A stretch of 64,000 nt of DNA from Streptomyces sp. NBC_01214 (GCF_026340975.1 NZ_JAPEOS010000001.1:1138501-1202500); one strand, 5' to 3'; shown: positions 27,875 through 36,793, counted from the first letter of the stretch. Numbers and translations: made by a program. The notes: generated by a model not told the origin, from the sequence alone.

Positions 27875-28213
27875 GTGCTTGATACTTCGCCCCTGACCGC
27901 CGTCGTGGAACGTTTCGCCGACCGGCTGCGGGCCGCGCCGCAGAGCCGCCTGCAGCGGGGCGCCGCCGCCGCGGCGCTGGAGCTGGCCCGCGAACTCTCC
28001 GTACGGGCCCAGCGGATCGAGACGCCCGGGCAGGAGCCGAAGGAGGTGCCGGACGCCGGCATCTTCGTGGTCGGCGATCAGGTGGCGGTGACCGGGCTGG
28101 ACCTCGCCGAAGCACTGCGCGCCGCGGCCCCGGACAGCGCGAAGGCCCCGTCCGAGGTGCTGGACGAGGCCGTGCGGCTGGTGGAGCAGGCGGAGATCAG
28201 AGCGATGCGATGA
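27875..28213 (+). CDS. Conserved-looking hypothetical protein
   Basis: A 112-residue, mostly helical soluble protein; no family recognised. Segments of note are LTAVVERFADRLRAA, AAAAALELARELSVRAQRIE and a GIFVVGDQVAVTGLDLAEAL strand-helix region. The GTG at 27875 is chosen because the upstream in-frame extension overlaps the divergent gene and lacks a ribosome-binding site. Its last 17 bases overlap the 3' end of the convergent membrane-anchored gene. Confidence 0.7.
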   Translation: MLDTSPLTAVVERFADRLRAAPQSRLQRGAAAAALELARELSVRAQRIETPGQEPKEVPDAGIFVVGDQVAVTGLDLAEALRAAAPDSAKAPSEVLDEAVRLVEQAEIRAMR

Positions 28214-29021
28214 CGCGGTCCGCGAGGATGTAGACATTGCTGTCGGGGTCCTCGGCGTCACCGCAGGAGAAGGTCAGCGCATAGGCGCCGGAGATGCCCG
28301 AGCCACCGAGCAGGACCGGCGCGGTGCCCGAACGCAGGGCTTCGGCGAGGCGCTCCGCGGTCTCCCGGTGCCCCGGGGTCATGCACAGCGTCGTGCCGTC
28401 GGTGAAGACGTACACGTCGAGCGTGCCGAGCGGGCCCGGACGGACGTCCGCGAGGGCCGTACGGGCCTCCGCGAGCTCCTCCAGGCGGTTCACGGTGCGC
28501 TCGTGGTCGGCGCCGGGGTGCGAGGCCTGGACCGGTACGAAGTCGGGGTGCGAGGGGTGGCGCCGGCGCGCGGCGGCCAGCTCGGCCGAATCCTCGGGAT
28601 ACCCGGGGAGCTCGTCGAGGATCTCCTCGCCGAGCACGGGCTCCAGCCCCACCAGGTCGGCCTGCCGGGGCAGGAAGACGGGGCTGTCCTCGCCGAGCCC
28701 GGGCAGGCCGCCCAGCAGCGAGGGGGCGTCGGCGGCGTCACGGGCCTCCTGAGCGGCCCAGAAGGCCCGCGCCTCGGCGAGCTCGCGCTCGCGCTCCTCG
28801 GCGAGGGCTTCGGCCACGGCGGCTCGTATCTCCGCGGCGGGGGACTCCACGGCGCTGCGGGCGTGCGGGACGGTCGCACCGCGGGGGTGGACCGGCACCG
28901 ACAGCTCAGTGCGCAGGGCGGCGACCTGCTTGCGCAGACCATGGACGGCGTGCAGCGCAGCAGCGCCCACGGCCGTGGCAGCGGCCGTGGTCAGCAGCAG
29001 GGCAAGAGACATGGCGCTCAC
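28197..29021 (-). CDS. Hypothetical protein with N-terminal membrane anchor
   Basis: A 274-residue protein of unknown function. A signal-anchor TM occupies about residues 4-24 (LALLLTTAAATAVGAAA), then a charged helix (AVAEALAEERERELAEARAF), and a C-terminal globular half rich in beta-type sequence (LGTLDVYVFTDGTTLCMTPG, then GISGAYALTFSCGDAEDPDSNVY) ending IADRVIASL. ATG at 29021 or 29012 are both possible. Topology would place the bulk outside only if the anchor acts as a signal anchor; this cannot be decided. Confidence 0.7.
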   Translation of the reverse strand: MSAMSLALLLTTAAATAVGAAALHAVHGLRKQVAALRTELSVPVHPRGATVPHARSAVESPAAEIRAAVAEALAEERERELAEARAFWAAQEARDAADAPSLLGGLPGLGEDSPVFLPRQADLVGLEPVLGEEILDELPGYPEDSAELAAARRRHPSHPDFVPVQASHPGADHERTVNRLEELAEARTALADVRPGPLGTLDVYVFTDGTTLCMTPGHRETAERLAEALRSGTAPVLLGGSGISGAYALTFSCGDAEDPDSNVYILADRVIASL

Positions 29022-29559
29022 TGACTAACTCCTGAGGTGATTCGATCCCCCGACTTCCTACATCAGAGTGTCCCGACCTGGGAATGGCGTGCAGTGCATT
29101 ACGTCACGAAATGGACAGGGCTTTGGTCACACACGTCGCATCTGTACCAGCCTTGACCTGCGTAAACACCGATCCCCCAGGAGATAGGTCACATCCTGGG
29201 GGAAATTTGGTCACAGGTCGGCTGCGACCGGGTTAGATCCGGCGTCAGTACGCCGCAAGGGATCCGGCCGGATCCCTTGCGGCGTCTGGCTCGCGCTCTT
29301 GATCGAATTCACTCGGACGCCGGATTCCCCGGTCGCGCTGAGCTTCGCCACCGCTGCGGGCAGGTGCCGCCCCTCGCCACGCGACGGAGCCGCACATCGA
29401 CACGGCGGAGCGACCCCTACCCTCCGCTACGGCTCAGCTCAGGCGCCGGTTTCCCCGGTCGCGCTGAGCTTCGCCACCGCTGCGGGCAGGTGCCGCCCCT
29501 CGCCACGCGGCGGAGCCGCACATCGACACGGCGGAGCGACCCCTACCCTCCGCTACGGC
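29022..29559. other. Gap carrying hairpins and a tandem duplication
   Basis: 538 bases with no gene. From left to right: promoter region of the hypothetical gene at 28197-29021; a hairpin CCCCCAGGA/TCCTGGGGG (29174-29202); a 34-base perfect palindrome (29251-29284); and a 126-bp tandem duplication extending into the thiolase 3' end. Confidence 0.7.
29251..29284 (-). terminator. Perfect palindrome, likely terminator of thiolase
   Basis: A 17-base arm (CGCCGCAAGGGATCCGG) directly abutting its reverse complement without spacer. It lies 276 bases beyond the thiolase stop, past the tandem duplication, and should form a strong hairpin in RNA on either strand. Confidence 0.6.
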
Positions 29560-29571
29560 TCAGCTCAGGCG
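29319..29571. repeat. 126-bp tandem direct duplication
   Basis: Two adjacent copies with a period of 126 bases (aligned points 29325 and 29451), differing at two positions noted by eye (A/T at 29324 vs 29450, A/G at 29383 vs 29509). The right copy contains the last codons and stop of the thiolase gene; the left copy is a non-coding remnant of those codons. Confidence 0.92.
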
Positions 29572-30780
29572 CTCGATGACCATGGCCATGCCCTGGCCGC
29601 CGCCCACGCACATGGTCTCCAGACCGAACTGCTTGTCGTGGAACTGCAGGCTGTTGATCAGGGTGCCGGTGATGCGCGCACCGGTCATCCCGAAGGGGTG
29701 ACCGACGGCGATGGCCCCACCGTTGACGTTCAGCTTGTCGAGGGGGATCTCCAGGTCCCGGTACGACGGGATGACCTGGGCCGCGAAGGCCTCGTTGATC
29801 TCGAAGAGGTCGATGTCGCCGACGGTCAGCCCGGCCCGCTTCAGGGCCTGCTTCGACGCCTCGACCGGGCCCAGGCCCATGATCTCGGGGGAGAGGCCGG
29901 TGACGCCGGTGGAGACGATCCGGGCCAGCGGGGTCAGGCCCAGCTCGCGGGCCTTGGTGTCGCTCATGATGACCAGCGCCGCGGCGCCGTCGTTGAGCGG
30001 GCAGCAGTTGGCGGCCGTGACCAGGCCGTCGGGGCGGAAGACGGGCTTGAGGCCCTGCACGCCCTCCAGGGTCACGCCGGCGCGCGGGCCGTCGTCCGTG
30101 GAGACGACGGTGCCGTCCGGGGTGGTGACCGGGGTGATCTCGCGGGCCCAGAAGCCGTTCTTGATGGCCTCTTCCGCGAGGTTCTGCGAGCGGACGCCGA
30201 ACTCGTCCATGTCCTGGCGGGTCACGCCCTTGAGGCGGGCCAGGTTCTCGGCGGTCTGGCCCATCGCGATGTACGCGTCGGGGACCAGGCCGTCCTCGCG
30301 CGGGTCGTGCCAGGAGGCGCCCTCGCTCTGCGCGACCGCGGCCGTACGGGCCTCCGCGTCGCCGAAGAGCGGGTTGTGGGTGTCCGGCAGGCCGTCCGAG
30401 GAGCCCTTCACGGACCGGGAGACCATCTCGACGCCCGCGGAGATGAAGACGTCGCCCTCGCCCGCCTTGATGGCGTGCAGGGCCATGCGGGAGGTCTGCA
30501 GCGAGGAGGAGCAGTAGCGGGTGATGGTGGCGCCGGGCAGGAAGTCCATGCCCATCTGCACCGCCACGATGCGGGCCAGGTTGTGGCCCTGCTCGCCGCC
30601 GGGCAGGCCGCAGCCGAGCATCAGGTCGTCGATCTCGCGCGGGTCCAGCCCGGGGACCTTGGCCAGGGCGGCCTGGATGACCGTCGCGGTCAGGTCGTCC
30701 GGCCGCACGTCCTTGAGGGACCCCTTGAAGGCGCGCCCGATGGGGGAGCGGGCGGTGGAAACGATGACGGCTTCGGGCAT
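29560..30780 (-). CDS. Thiolase family acetyl-CoA acyltransferase
   Basis: A 406-residue thiolase that condenses or cleaves acyl-CoA units (beta-oxidation or acetoacetyl-CoA formation). Nucleophilic Cys in RYCSSSLQT (near residue 90), active-site His in GGAIAVGHPFGMTGAR, and second Cys in METMCVGGGQG-like context (ETMCVGGGQGMAMV). ATG at 30780 is preceded by GGAG about 7 bases upstream; the in-frame extension to 30822 is unsupported. Its extreme 3' end is part of the 126-bp tandem duplication. Degradative (FadA-like) versus biosynthetic role cannot be told. Confidence 0.93.
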   Translation of the reverse strand: MPEAVIVSTARSPIGRAFKGSLKDVRPDDLTATVIQAALAKVPGLDPREIDDLMLGCGLPGGEQGHNLARIVAVQMGMDFLPGATITRYCSSSLQTSRMALHAIKAGEGDVFISAGVEMVSRSVKGSSDGLPDTHNPLFGDAEARTAAVAQSEGASWHDPREDGLVPDAYIAMGQTAENLARLKGVTRQDMDEFGVRSQNLAEEAIKNGFWAREITPVTTPDGTVVSTDDGPRAGVTLEGVQGLKPVFRPDGLVTAANCCPLNDGAAALVIMSDTKARELGLTPLARIVSTGVTGLSPEIMGLGPVEASKQALKRAGLTVGDIDLFEINEAFAAQVIPSYRDLEIPLDKLNVNGGAIAVGHPFGMTGARITGTLINSLQFHDKQFGLETMCVGGGQGMAMVIERLS

Positions 30781-30911
30781 CGGGACTCCAAGGGTGTGTT
30801 GCGGCTCTGAGCGGGACCGCAAGCGAAGTTACCGCCCCGTACGGTCCAGGTCACCGGCCGGGGCGTGTGACACGGGCCGCACTCTCCCCCGGGGCGCCGC
30901 CCGGACGGGGC

Positions 30912-31910
30912 TCAGGGCACCACGGGTTGGGCCGGATCCGTCGCCGGCACCCGCCGGCGGCGGCGGTGCTTGAGCAGCACCCAGGGGCCACGGGCGGCCG
31001 TGACCTCCGTACCCGCTTGGTCCGCCGCGGCCGACGCGGCCTTCGCCACCGGCAGCATGTCCTCGTCCCGGGACACGTCCAGCCGGTCCGACTCCGGCCA
31101 CAGGCCCAGTGTCGCGCACAGGGTCGGCAGCACGGCCATGGCGGCGGTCGCGTACCCCTCGGCCGACGGGTGGTAGGAGTCCGGGCCGAACATCTCGCGC
31201 GGGTTCGCGGCGAACTCCGGGCCCAGCAGGTCCCCCATCGAGACCGTGCGGGCACCCAGCGCGACCACTCCTATGGTCTGCGCGGCGGCCAGCTGCCGCG
31301 AGACCCGGCGCGCCAGCCAGCGCAGCGGCTGGTAGACCGGCTCGATCGTGCCCAGGTCCGGGCAGGTGCCCACGACGACCTCGGAGCCGGCCATGCGCAG
31401 CCTGCGCACGGCCGAGGTGAGCAGCCGCACCGACTGGGTCGGCGGCATCCGGCGGGTCACGTCGTTCGCGCCGATCATGATCACGCAGACGTCCGGGGGC
31501 GGCGAGGGGCCGTCCAGCAGCAGGCCGACCTGCCGGTCCAGGTCGTCCGACATGGCCCCCGAAAGGGCCACGTTGCGCAGCTCCACCGGCCGCTCGGCCA
31601 CCGCCGCCAGCCCGGAGGCCATCAGGGCCGCCGGAGTCTGCCGGGCCCGCCGCACGCCCAGTCCCGCGGCCGTGGAATCCCCCAGCATGCCCAGGCGCAA
31701 CGGGCCCGGGCTCTGCTCCGGCCCGCCGAATTCGCTCCCGTACAGCCCGTCGGCACGCGGTGGCTCCGGCAGCCCCGAGCCCACCGCCCGCCTGGCGAAC
31801 TGCATCTCGGCCACCACCAGCCCGACCGCGGCGGCCCCGACCAGTCCGAGTCCGCCTCCGCCGTACGCTGCCCCCGCCGCGATCCGGCGGGCTGTTCTCG
31901 CCCTGGACAT
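30912..31910 (-). CDS. SGNH/GDSL hydrolase with N-terminal membrane segment
   Basis: A 332-residue esterase/lipase-like protein. Block I LGMLGDSTAAGLG (nucleophile Ser near residue 78), block II Gly in VALSGAMSD, block III IGANDVTRR, and block V Asp-His in SYHPSAEGYA are present. An N-terminal hydrophobic stretch (about 10-35) is either a signal sequence or anchor, so it probably acts at the cell surface; the C-terminus is basic (LKHRRRRRVP). Substrate unknown. It is divergent from cystathionine beta-synthase with 125 bases between. Confidence 0.9.
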   Translation of the reverse strand: MSRARTARRIAAGAAYGGGGLGLVGAAAVGLVVAEMQFARRAVGSGLPEPPRADGLYGSEFGGPEQSPGPLRLGMLGDSTAAGLGVRRARQTPAALMASGLAAVAERPVELRNVALSGAMSDDLDRQVGLLLDGPSPPPDVCVIMIGANDVTRRMPPTQSVRLLTSAVRRLRMAGSEVVVGTCPDLGTIEPVYQPLRWLARRVSRQLAAAQTIGVVALGARTVSMGDLLGPEFAANPREMFGPDSYHPSAEGYATAAMAVLPTLCATLGLWPESDRLDVSRDEDMLPVAKAASAAADQAGTEVTAARGPWVLLKHRRRRRVPATDPAQPVVP

Positions 31911-32035
31911 CCTTCAGGCCACCTCCTCGGTCCTCATTGATCCCTACCTGCCCCGTACGGACGGTCGGCCAATCCCTTTCCGCATACTCTGGCCAGACCT
32001 CCCGGAGAACCCGTGGAGTCCCCTCCTTGGAGAAC

Positions 32036-33421
32036 ATGGTGCAATTCCACGACTCGATGATCAGCCTCGTCGGCAACACCCCGCTGGTGAAGCTCAACCG
32101 TGTGACCGAAGGCCTGCAGGCCACCGTCCTTGCGAAGGTCGAGTACTTCAATCCCGGTGGATCCGTGAAGGACCGGATCGCCGTACGGATGATCGAGGCC
32201 GCCGAGCAGAGCGGAGCCCTCAAGCCCGGCGGCACCATCGTGGAGCCGACCAGCGGCAACACGGGGGTAGGACTCGCCATCGTGGCCCAGCAAAAGGGCT
32301 ACAAGTGCATCTTCGTCTGCCCTGACAAGGTGTCCATGGACAAGATCAACGTGATGCGCGCGTACGGCGCCGACGTGGTCGTCTGCCCGACCGCCGTCGA
32401 CCCCGAGCACCCGGACTCGTACTACAACGTGTCCGACCGCCTCGCGCGCGAGCCCGGCGCCTGGAAGCCCGACCAGTACAGCAACCCGAACAACCCCCGT
32501 TCGCACTACGAGACCACCGGCCCCGAGCTGTGGGACCAGACGGACGGGAAGATCACCCACTTCGTCGCGGGCGTCGGCACCGGCGGCACGATCTCCGGTA
32601 CCGGCAACTACCTCAAGGAGGTCAGCGGCGGGAAGGTCAAGGTCATCGGCGCCGACCCCGAGGGCTCGGTCTACTCCGGCGGCTCCGGCCGTCCGTACCT
32701 GGTCGAGGGCGTCGGCGAGGACTTCTGGCCGACCGCCTACGACCCGAACGTCACCGACGAGATCATCGCGGTGTCCGACAAGGACTCCTTCCAGATGACG
32801 CGCCGGCTGGCGAAGGAGGAGGGCCTCCTCGTCGGAGGCTCCTGCGGCATGGCCGTCGTGGCCGCGCTGAAGGCCGCCGAGGGCCTCGGCCCGGACGACG
32901 TGGTCGTCGTCCTGCTGCCGGACAGCGGCCGCGGCTACCTCAGCAAGATCTTCAGCGACGAGTGGATGGCGGGACACGGCTTCCTGGAGGAGGCCGGCCC
33001 CGCCGCGCGCATCGGCGACGTGCTGGACGACAAGGAGGGCGGCATCCCCTCCCTCGTCCACATGCACCCCGAGGAGACGGTCGGCGAGGCCATCGAGGTC
33101 CTGCGCGAGTACGGCGTCTCGCAGATGCCGATCGTCAAGCCGGGCGCCGGTCACCCGGACGTGATGGCCGCCGAGGTCATCGGCTCCGTGGTCGAGAAGG
33201 AGCTGCTGGCGGCGCTGTTCGCCCAGCGGGCCTCCCTGACCGACCCGCTGGAGAAGCACATGAGCTCCCCGCTGCCGCAGGTCGGCTCCGGCGAGCCGGT
33301 GTCCGAGCTGATGGCGGTGCTCGGCGAGGCGGACGCGGCGATCGTGCTGGTCGAGGGCAAGCCCACCGGTGTGGTGAGCCGTCAGGACCTGCTGGCCTTC
33401 CTGGCCAAGTCCGCGAAGTAG
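32036..33421 (+). CDS. cbs: Cystathionine beta-synthase
   Basis: A 461-residue PLP enzyme joining serine and homocysteine to cystathionine (reverse transsulfuration). PLP Lys in GGSVKDRIAVR, phosphate-binding TSGNTGVGLA, and GVGTGGTISGTGNYL occupy about 1-330; two CBS domains follow (HPEETVGEAIEVLREYG and LMAVLGEADAAIVLVEG), as in the regulated form. ATG at 32036 with GGAG five bases before; a long in-frame upstream extension overlaps the divergent gene and is rejected. Ends at a hairpin at 33443-33465. Confidence 0.95.
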   Translation: MVQFHDSMISLVGNTPLVKLNRVTEGLQATVLAKVEYFNPGGSVKDRIAVRMIEAAEQSGALKPGGTIVEPTSGNTGVGLAIVAQQKGYKCIFVCPDKVSMDKINVMRAYGADVVVCPTAVDPEHPDSYYNVSDRLAREPGAWKPDQYSNPNNPRSHYETTGPELWDQTDGKITHFVAGVGTGGTISGTGNYLKEVSGGKVKVIGADPEGSVYSGGSGRPYLVEGVGEDFWPTAYDPNVTDEIIAVSDKDSFQMTRRLAKEEGLLVGGSCGMAVVAALKAAEGLGPDDVVVVLLPDSGRGYLSKIFSDEWMAGHGFLEEAGPAARIGDVLDDKEGGIPSLVHMHPEETVGEAIEVLREYGVSQMPIVKPGAGHPDVMAAEVIGSVVEKELLAALFAQRASLTDPLEKHMSSPLPQVGSGEPVSELMAVLGEADAAIVLVEGKPTGVVSRQDLLAFLAKSAK

Positions 33422-33442
33422 CCTGCGGCCGGCTCGGGGGAC

Positions 33443-33465
33443 GGGGCGGGCCCATGGCCCGCCCC
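33443..33465 (+). terminator. Hairpin after cystathionine beta-synthase
   Basis: A perfect 10-base-pair stem GGGGCGGGCC/GGCCCGCCCC with a 3-base loop (CAT), 21 bases after the stop codon. Confidence 0.65.
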
Positions 33466-33892
33466 CACCCCGGGCACCCGGCTCGTGGCACGGCCTTCGC
33501 GCAAACGGTACGGGCATGACACGTGACGGCAGCACCCGCTTAACACGGCTCCGGCACAGTAGTGGGTGTCGGCAGGGAAGTCCGGGAGACCGGAACCCGG
33601 CCGGCACCACGGAACGGCGTGTGCGTACCTCCGGAGCGGCTCCCGGACCGCGCGGACGCCACGGACGCGGACGGCCCTGACCCGGCCGTGTCCTTCGCGG
33701 GGACCGCCGTCGTCCCGCCCCTCGGGCAACCGAGGGTGCGGCGGTCCCCGCGCGTTCCATTTTTTTGGCTCGGTTCGCCTCCGGGGCGCCTTTGCCGGCT
33801 CGTGCCGGCGTACGTGCTCCCCGTCGCGCCCCTTCGGCTCACTCGCCCGCGGCGGTGGTGGTGGCGGACCTGTGCCCGCCCGACGGCGCCGG
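33466..33892. other. Gene-poor gap after cbs
   Basis: About 430 bases in which no frame gives a plausible protein, and no RNA gene or repeat was recognised. It ends at the stop codon of the small membrane protein on the minus strand. Confidence 0.5.
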
Positions 33893-34276
33893 TCAGTCCA
33901 GGGGGTCCTGCGTACCGCGCCGGAAGCGACGGGCGTGGATGAAGTTCACGCCCACGATCCCCACCCAGGTGACGATCAGCCCCGGCAGCCGCGCCTGCGT
34001 GGCGGCGATCGCCGACAGGGGGATCGCCAGGACCAGAGTGACGATCGCGAAGCCGAAGCGTTCGCCGAAGTTCCCGTCCCCCGGGGCGACGGAAGGCGTC
34101 CGGCCGCCACCGCGGGCGGCGGACAGCCGCTCCTCCGCGAGCCGGCGCCGGACCTGCGTGTCGACCTTCTCGACGAACGAGTCCACGAGCGCGGCCTCGT
34201 ACTCCGGACCCAGCTCGCGCCGGGCGTCCATCGTCGCGTCGAATTCCTTCTTCAGCTCTTGGGCGTGCGCGTCCAT
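33893..34276 (-). CDS. Small membrane protein with two hydrophobic segments
   Basis: A 127-residue protein of unknown function. A charged, helical N-terminal half (DAHAQELKKEFDATMDARRELG, then DSFVEKVDTQVRRRLAEERL) precedes two TM segments (about 78-97 and 100-118). ATG at 34276 is preferred to the longer form starting at 34369, whose extra 31 residues look like translated spacer. It lies divergently from the RpiR-type regulator. Confidence 0.75.
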   Translation of the reverse strand: MDAHAQELKKEFDATMDARRELGPEYEAALVDSFVEKVDTQVRRRLAEERLSAARGGGRTPSVAPGDGNFGERFGFAIVTLVLAIPLSAIAATQARLPGLIVTWVGIVGVNFIHARRFRRGTQDPLD

Positions 34277-34386
34277 GACCCCACCGTAGGAACCCCGGCG
34301 GGCCCCGGCACTGGGGCTAGCCCCCGTATCCGGATCGCGGGCACGGCTTGCCCCGCTGCATAACCGCATGCAAAGTGCTCCGTGAC

Positions 34387-34392
34387 TGAATA
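34387..34392. promoter_or_regulatory. TGAATA half-site before the RpiR regulator gene
   Basis: The sequence GACTGAATATCTCA upstream of the regulator start shares GACTGAAT with the inverted-repeat operator candidate in front of hutU. It may be an autoregulatory half-site; weak by itself. Confidence 0.3.
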
Positions 34393-34416
34393 TCTCACCG
34401 GGACGGAGGGGACGGG

Positions 34417-35259
34417 ATGAGTGACAGCCCGGCCGCGCGGCTGCAGAAGCTGTTCGAGGGGCACCGGCTGACGCCGACCCAGCGGCGGATCGCGCACTGC
34501 ATGGTGCGCGGGGCGGCGGACGTGCCCTTCCTGTCGAGCGTCGAGCTCGCCGAACTGGCCGGGGTGAGCCAGCCCTCGGTGACCCGGTTCGCCGTGGCGC
34601 TGGGCTTCGACGGCTATCCCGCGCTCCGCCGCCACCTGCGCGAGGTGGCCCCCGCCGAGCGGCCCGAGGCCGCGCACGAGGACTCGTACAACGAGTACCA
34701 GCAGGCCGTTCTGGGCGAGATCGAGAACCTGCGGCAGCTGGCCGCGATGCTCGCCGATCCCGCGCCGGTCCAGGAGGCGGGGCGGCTGCTCGCCGCCTCG
34801 ACCCCGCTGCTGGTGCTCGGGCTGCGGGCGGCCTCCTCCCAGGCGCGCGGGTTCGCCTACTTCGCGTCGAAGGTCCACCCGGACGTCCGGCTCCTCGACG
34901 AGGGCGGCTCGATGATGGAGGACCGCATCGACGCGGCGCGCTACGAGGGGGCCACGGCGCTGCTCTGCTTCGCGCTGCCCCGCCATCCCCGGGAGGTCGT
35001 GGACACGCTGGAGCGGTCGCGGCGGGCCGGTCTCACCGTGGTCACGGTCGCCGACTCGGCGTTCGCCCCCGTGGCCCGTCACTCGGACCTGCTGATTCCG
35101 GCGCAGGTCGGCACCGGCCTGGCTTTCGACACGGCGTGCGCGCCGATGCTGCTGGGCCGGGTGCTGCTGGAGTCGATGGCGGACGCCCTGCCGGACGCGC
35201 AGGCGCGGCTGGAGGCCTTCGACGCCAGAGCCGCGGCGCGCGGCCTCTTCGTGGAATAG
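34417..35259 (+). CDS. MurR/RpiR family transcriptional regulator
   Basis: A 280-residue regulator with an N-terminal HTH_6 (about 1-75: LTPTQRRIAHCMV, then SSVELAELAGVSQPSVTRFAVALGFDGYPALR) and a C-terminal SIS sugar-isomerase-type effector domain (about 120-260, LLVLGLRAASSQARGFAYFA). RpiR proteins bind phosphosugars or related ligands. Here it stands two genes from the hut operon on the same strand, separated by the divergent decarboxylase, so it is a good candidate for the hut regulator (inference). The ligand might be urocanate, as in HutC systems, but this is untested. Confidence 0.9.
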   Translation: MSDSPAARLQKLFEGHRLTPTQRRIAHCMVRGAADVPFLSSVELAELAGVSQPSVTRFAVALGFDGYPALRRHLREVAPAERPEAAHEDSYNEYQQAVLGEIENLRQLAAMLADPAPVQEAGRLLAASTPLLVLGLRAASSQARGFAYFASKVHPDVRLLDEGGSMMEDRIDAARYEGATALLCFALPRHPREVVDTLERSRRAGLTVVTVADSAFAPVARHSDLLIPAQVGTGLAFDTACAPMLLGRVLLESMADALPDAQARLEAFDARAAARGLFVE

Positions 35260-35262
35260 CCG

Positions 35263-35376
35263 CCTCAAACGCCGGGAAAATCCAGCCCCTCCGGCGATTG
35301 AGGAGCGGGGTCCGGGGCGGAGCCCCAGGTTTTGAAGCCGCGCCGGCGATTGAGGCGCGGGTCTGGGCGGAGCCCG
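35263..35376. repeat. Streptomyces-type dispersed palindromic repeat, two copies
   Basis: CCTCAAACGCCGG pairs with CCGGCGATTGAGG (35290-35302, one mismatch), followed by GCGGGGTCCGGGGCGGAGCCCC; a shorter second unit follows at 35341-35376. The same motif recurs at 41204 and 56253. Confidence 0.8.
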
Positions 35377-35394
35377 GGAAGCCCCGCGCAGCGG

Positions 35395-36756
35395 TTACAA
35401 CAGGGCGTCGCCGAACGCGCCGCCCGCCTCCGCGACGATGGCCTCGACGGACTGGGCCGGGCGGGCCAGCGCGAAGCGGACCTCGCCCCCCGGACTCACC
35501 GTGAAGCCGTGGACCGCCGGGCGGGGCAGGCTGTTGTAGCCGTAGTGGGCCGTGAAGAAGTACGCGCCGGTGTCCGGTACGCCGATCAGGTCGCCGGGGG
35601 CGAGCGGCGGCAGCTCGCGGGCGGCCGCGAGCAGGTCCCCGGCGAAGCAGGCCGGGCCCGCGACGTCCTGGGCGACCGGGTCGCCGGTCTTCGGGGCGCC
35701 CTTCGCGTCGTAGGGCAGGATCCGCACCGGCCAGGCCGCCGGGGCGTACGCGGTGCGGGTCGCCAGCTGGACCCCGGCGTGGGTGAGCGCGATCGGCCGG
35801 GATCCGCTGGTCTTGGTGTACTCGACGCGGGCCAGCACCAGGCCGTGCTTGGCCAGCAGGGACCGGCCGAACTCCGTGACCAGGCCGTACGAGCCGTCGA
35901 ACAGGGCGGGGACCGCCCCGCGCAGGGCGGCCGCGTACTGCGCGTGGGTCGGGTGCTCCTCGTCCGAGGCGAAGTTCACCGGCAGGCCGCCGCCGATGTC
36001 GAGGGTGTCGACCTGGCGCCGCCCGGCCGCCGCGTTGATCTCCTCGGCGAGCGCGTGCAGGTCCCGTACGCCTTCCGCGATCAGGGGCAGGGGAACGCCC
36101 TGGGAGCCCGAGTGGACGTGCAGGCGGGTGAGCCAGGGCCGGTCCAGGTAGGCCCGTACGAGGCGGGCGCGCGCGCCGGGGTCGCGCAGGGCGATGCCGA
36201 ACTTCGAGCTCGCGGTGGCCGTGGACAGGGCGTCGATGGCACCGGCCCCGGTCTGCGGATTGATCCGGACGCCGATCGGGGACGCGGTCGGCGCCCGGCC
36301 GACGAGCGCGTCGAGCCGCTCCAGCTCCTGCTGGTTGTCGGCGTTGACGGCGATACCGAGCGCCAGGGCCTCGCGCAGCTCGGCCTCGGTCTTGGCGGGG
36401 GAGTCCAGGACGATCCGGTCGGCGGGGAGCCCCGCGGCCCGGGCCAGCGCCAGCTCGCCGGGGCTCGCCACCTCGCAGCCGAGCCCGGCGTCGGCGAGCA
36501 GCCGCAGGACCGGGACGAGGGGGCAGGCCTTGACGGCGAAGGTGTGCAGCGCGGGTGCCGCGGGTGCGAGTGCGGCCGCGAAGGCGCCGGTCAGGGCGGC
36601 GGCGGAGGCCCGGATCCCGGCGACGTCCAGCAGGCAGACCAGGGGTGGCGCGGGGTCGGCCCCGCCGACGATTCCCTGCTCGACAGCGGCTCGTACGGCC
36701 AGATCGCGGCGCGCGGCAGCGCTACCGGCGGCGTCCTCGGTGCCCATGTCGGCCAT
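35395..36756 (-). CDS. Fold-type III PLP decarboxylase (diaminopimelate/ornithine decarboxylase-like)
   Basis: A 453-residue enzyme of the alanine-racemase-barrel decarboxylases. PLP Lys in HTFAVKACP (about 73), phosphate-binding GGGLPVNF in the glycine loop, the ESG-like Cys region GPACFAGD, and the substrate loop DTGAYFFTAHYGYNSLPRP are present. The barrel is preserved but the substrate-specific residues differ from LysA, so the product could be a polyamine, lysine, or an amino-acid-derived amine. It is divergent from hutU with 95 bases between, sharing the operator candidate at 36794-36826. ATG at 36756 with no strong ribosome-binding site; ATG at 36747 is possible. Confidence 0.85.
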   Translation of the reverse strand: MADMGTEDAAGSAAARRDLAVRAAVEQGIVGGADPAPPLVCLLDVAGIRASAAALTGAFAAALAPAAPALHTFAVKACPLVPVLRLLADAGLGCEVASPGELALARAAGLPADRIVLDSPAKTEAELREALALGIAVNADNQQELERLDALVGRAPTASPIGVRINPQTGAGAIDALSTATASSKFGIALRDPGARARLVRAYLDRPWLTRLHVHSGSQGVPLPLIAEGVRDLHALAEEINAAAGRRQVDTLDIGGGLPVNFASDEEHPTHAQYAAALRGAVPALFDGSYGLVTEFGRSLLAKHGLVLARVEYTKTSGSRPIALTHAGVQLATRTAYAPAAWPVRILPYDAKGAPKTGDPVAQDVAGPACFAGDLLAAARELPPLAPGDLIGVPDTGAYFFTAHYGYNSLPRPAVHGFTVSPGGEVRFALARPAQSVEAIVAEAGGAFGDALL

Positions 36757-36793
36757 CCCATCATTCGACGGGGCCGCCCGCAGCTGTTGACTG

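Noticed and set aside
29277..29579. Open frame of about 100 codons spanning the tandem repeat
   Set aside because: It consists of two translated copies of the duplicated DNA with no ribosome-binding site or domain; treated as repeat, not gene.
31760..32035. In-frame upstream extension of cystathionine beta-synthase
   Set aside because: It runs through the divergent SGNH gene, has no ribosome-binding site, and the ATG at 32036 matches the family N-terminus.
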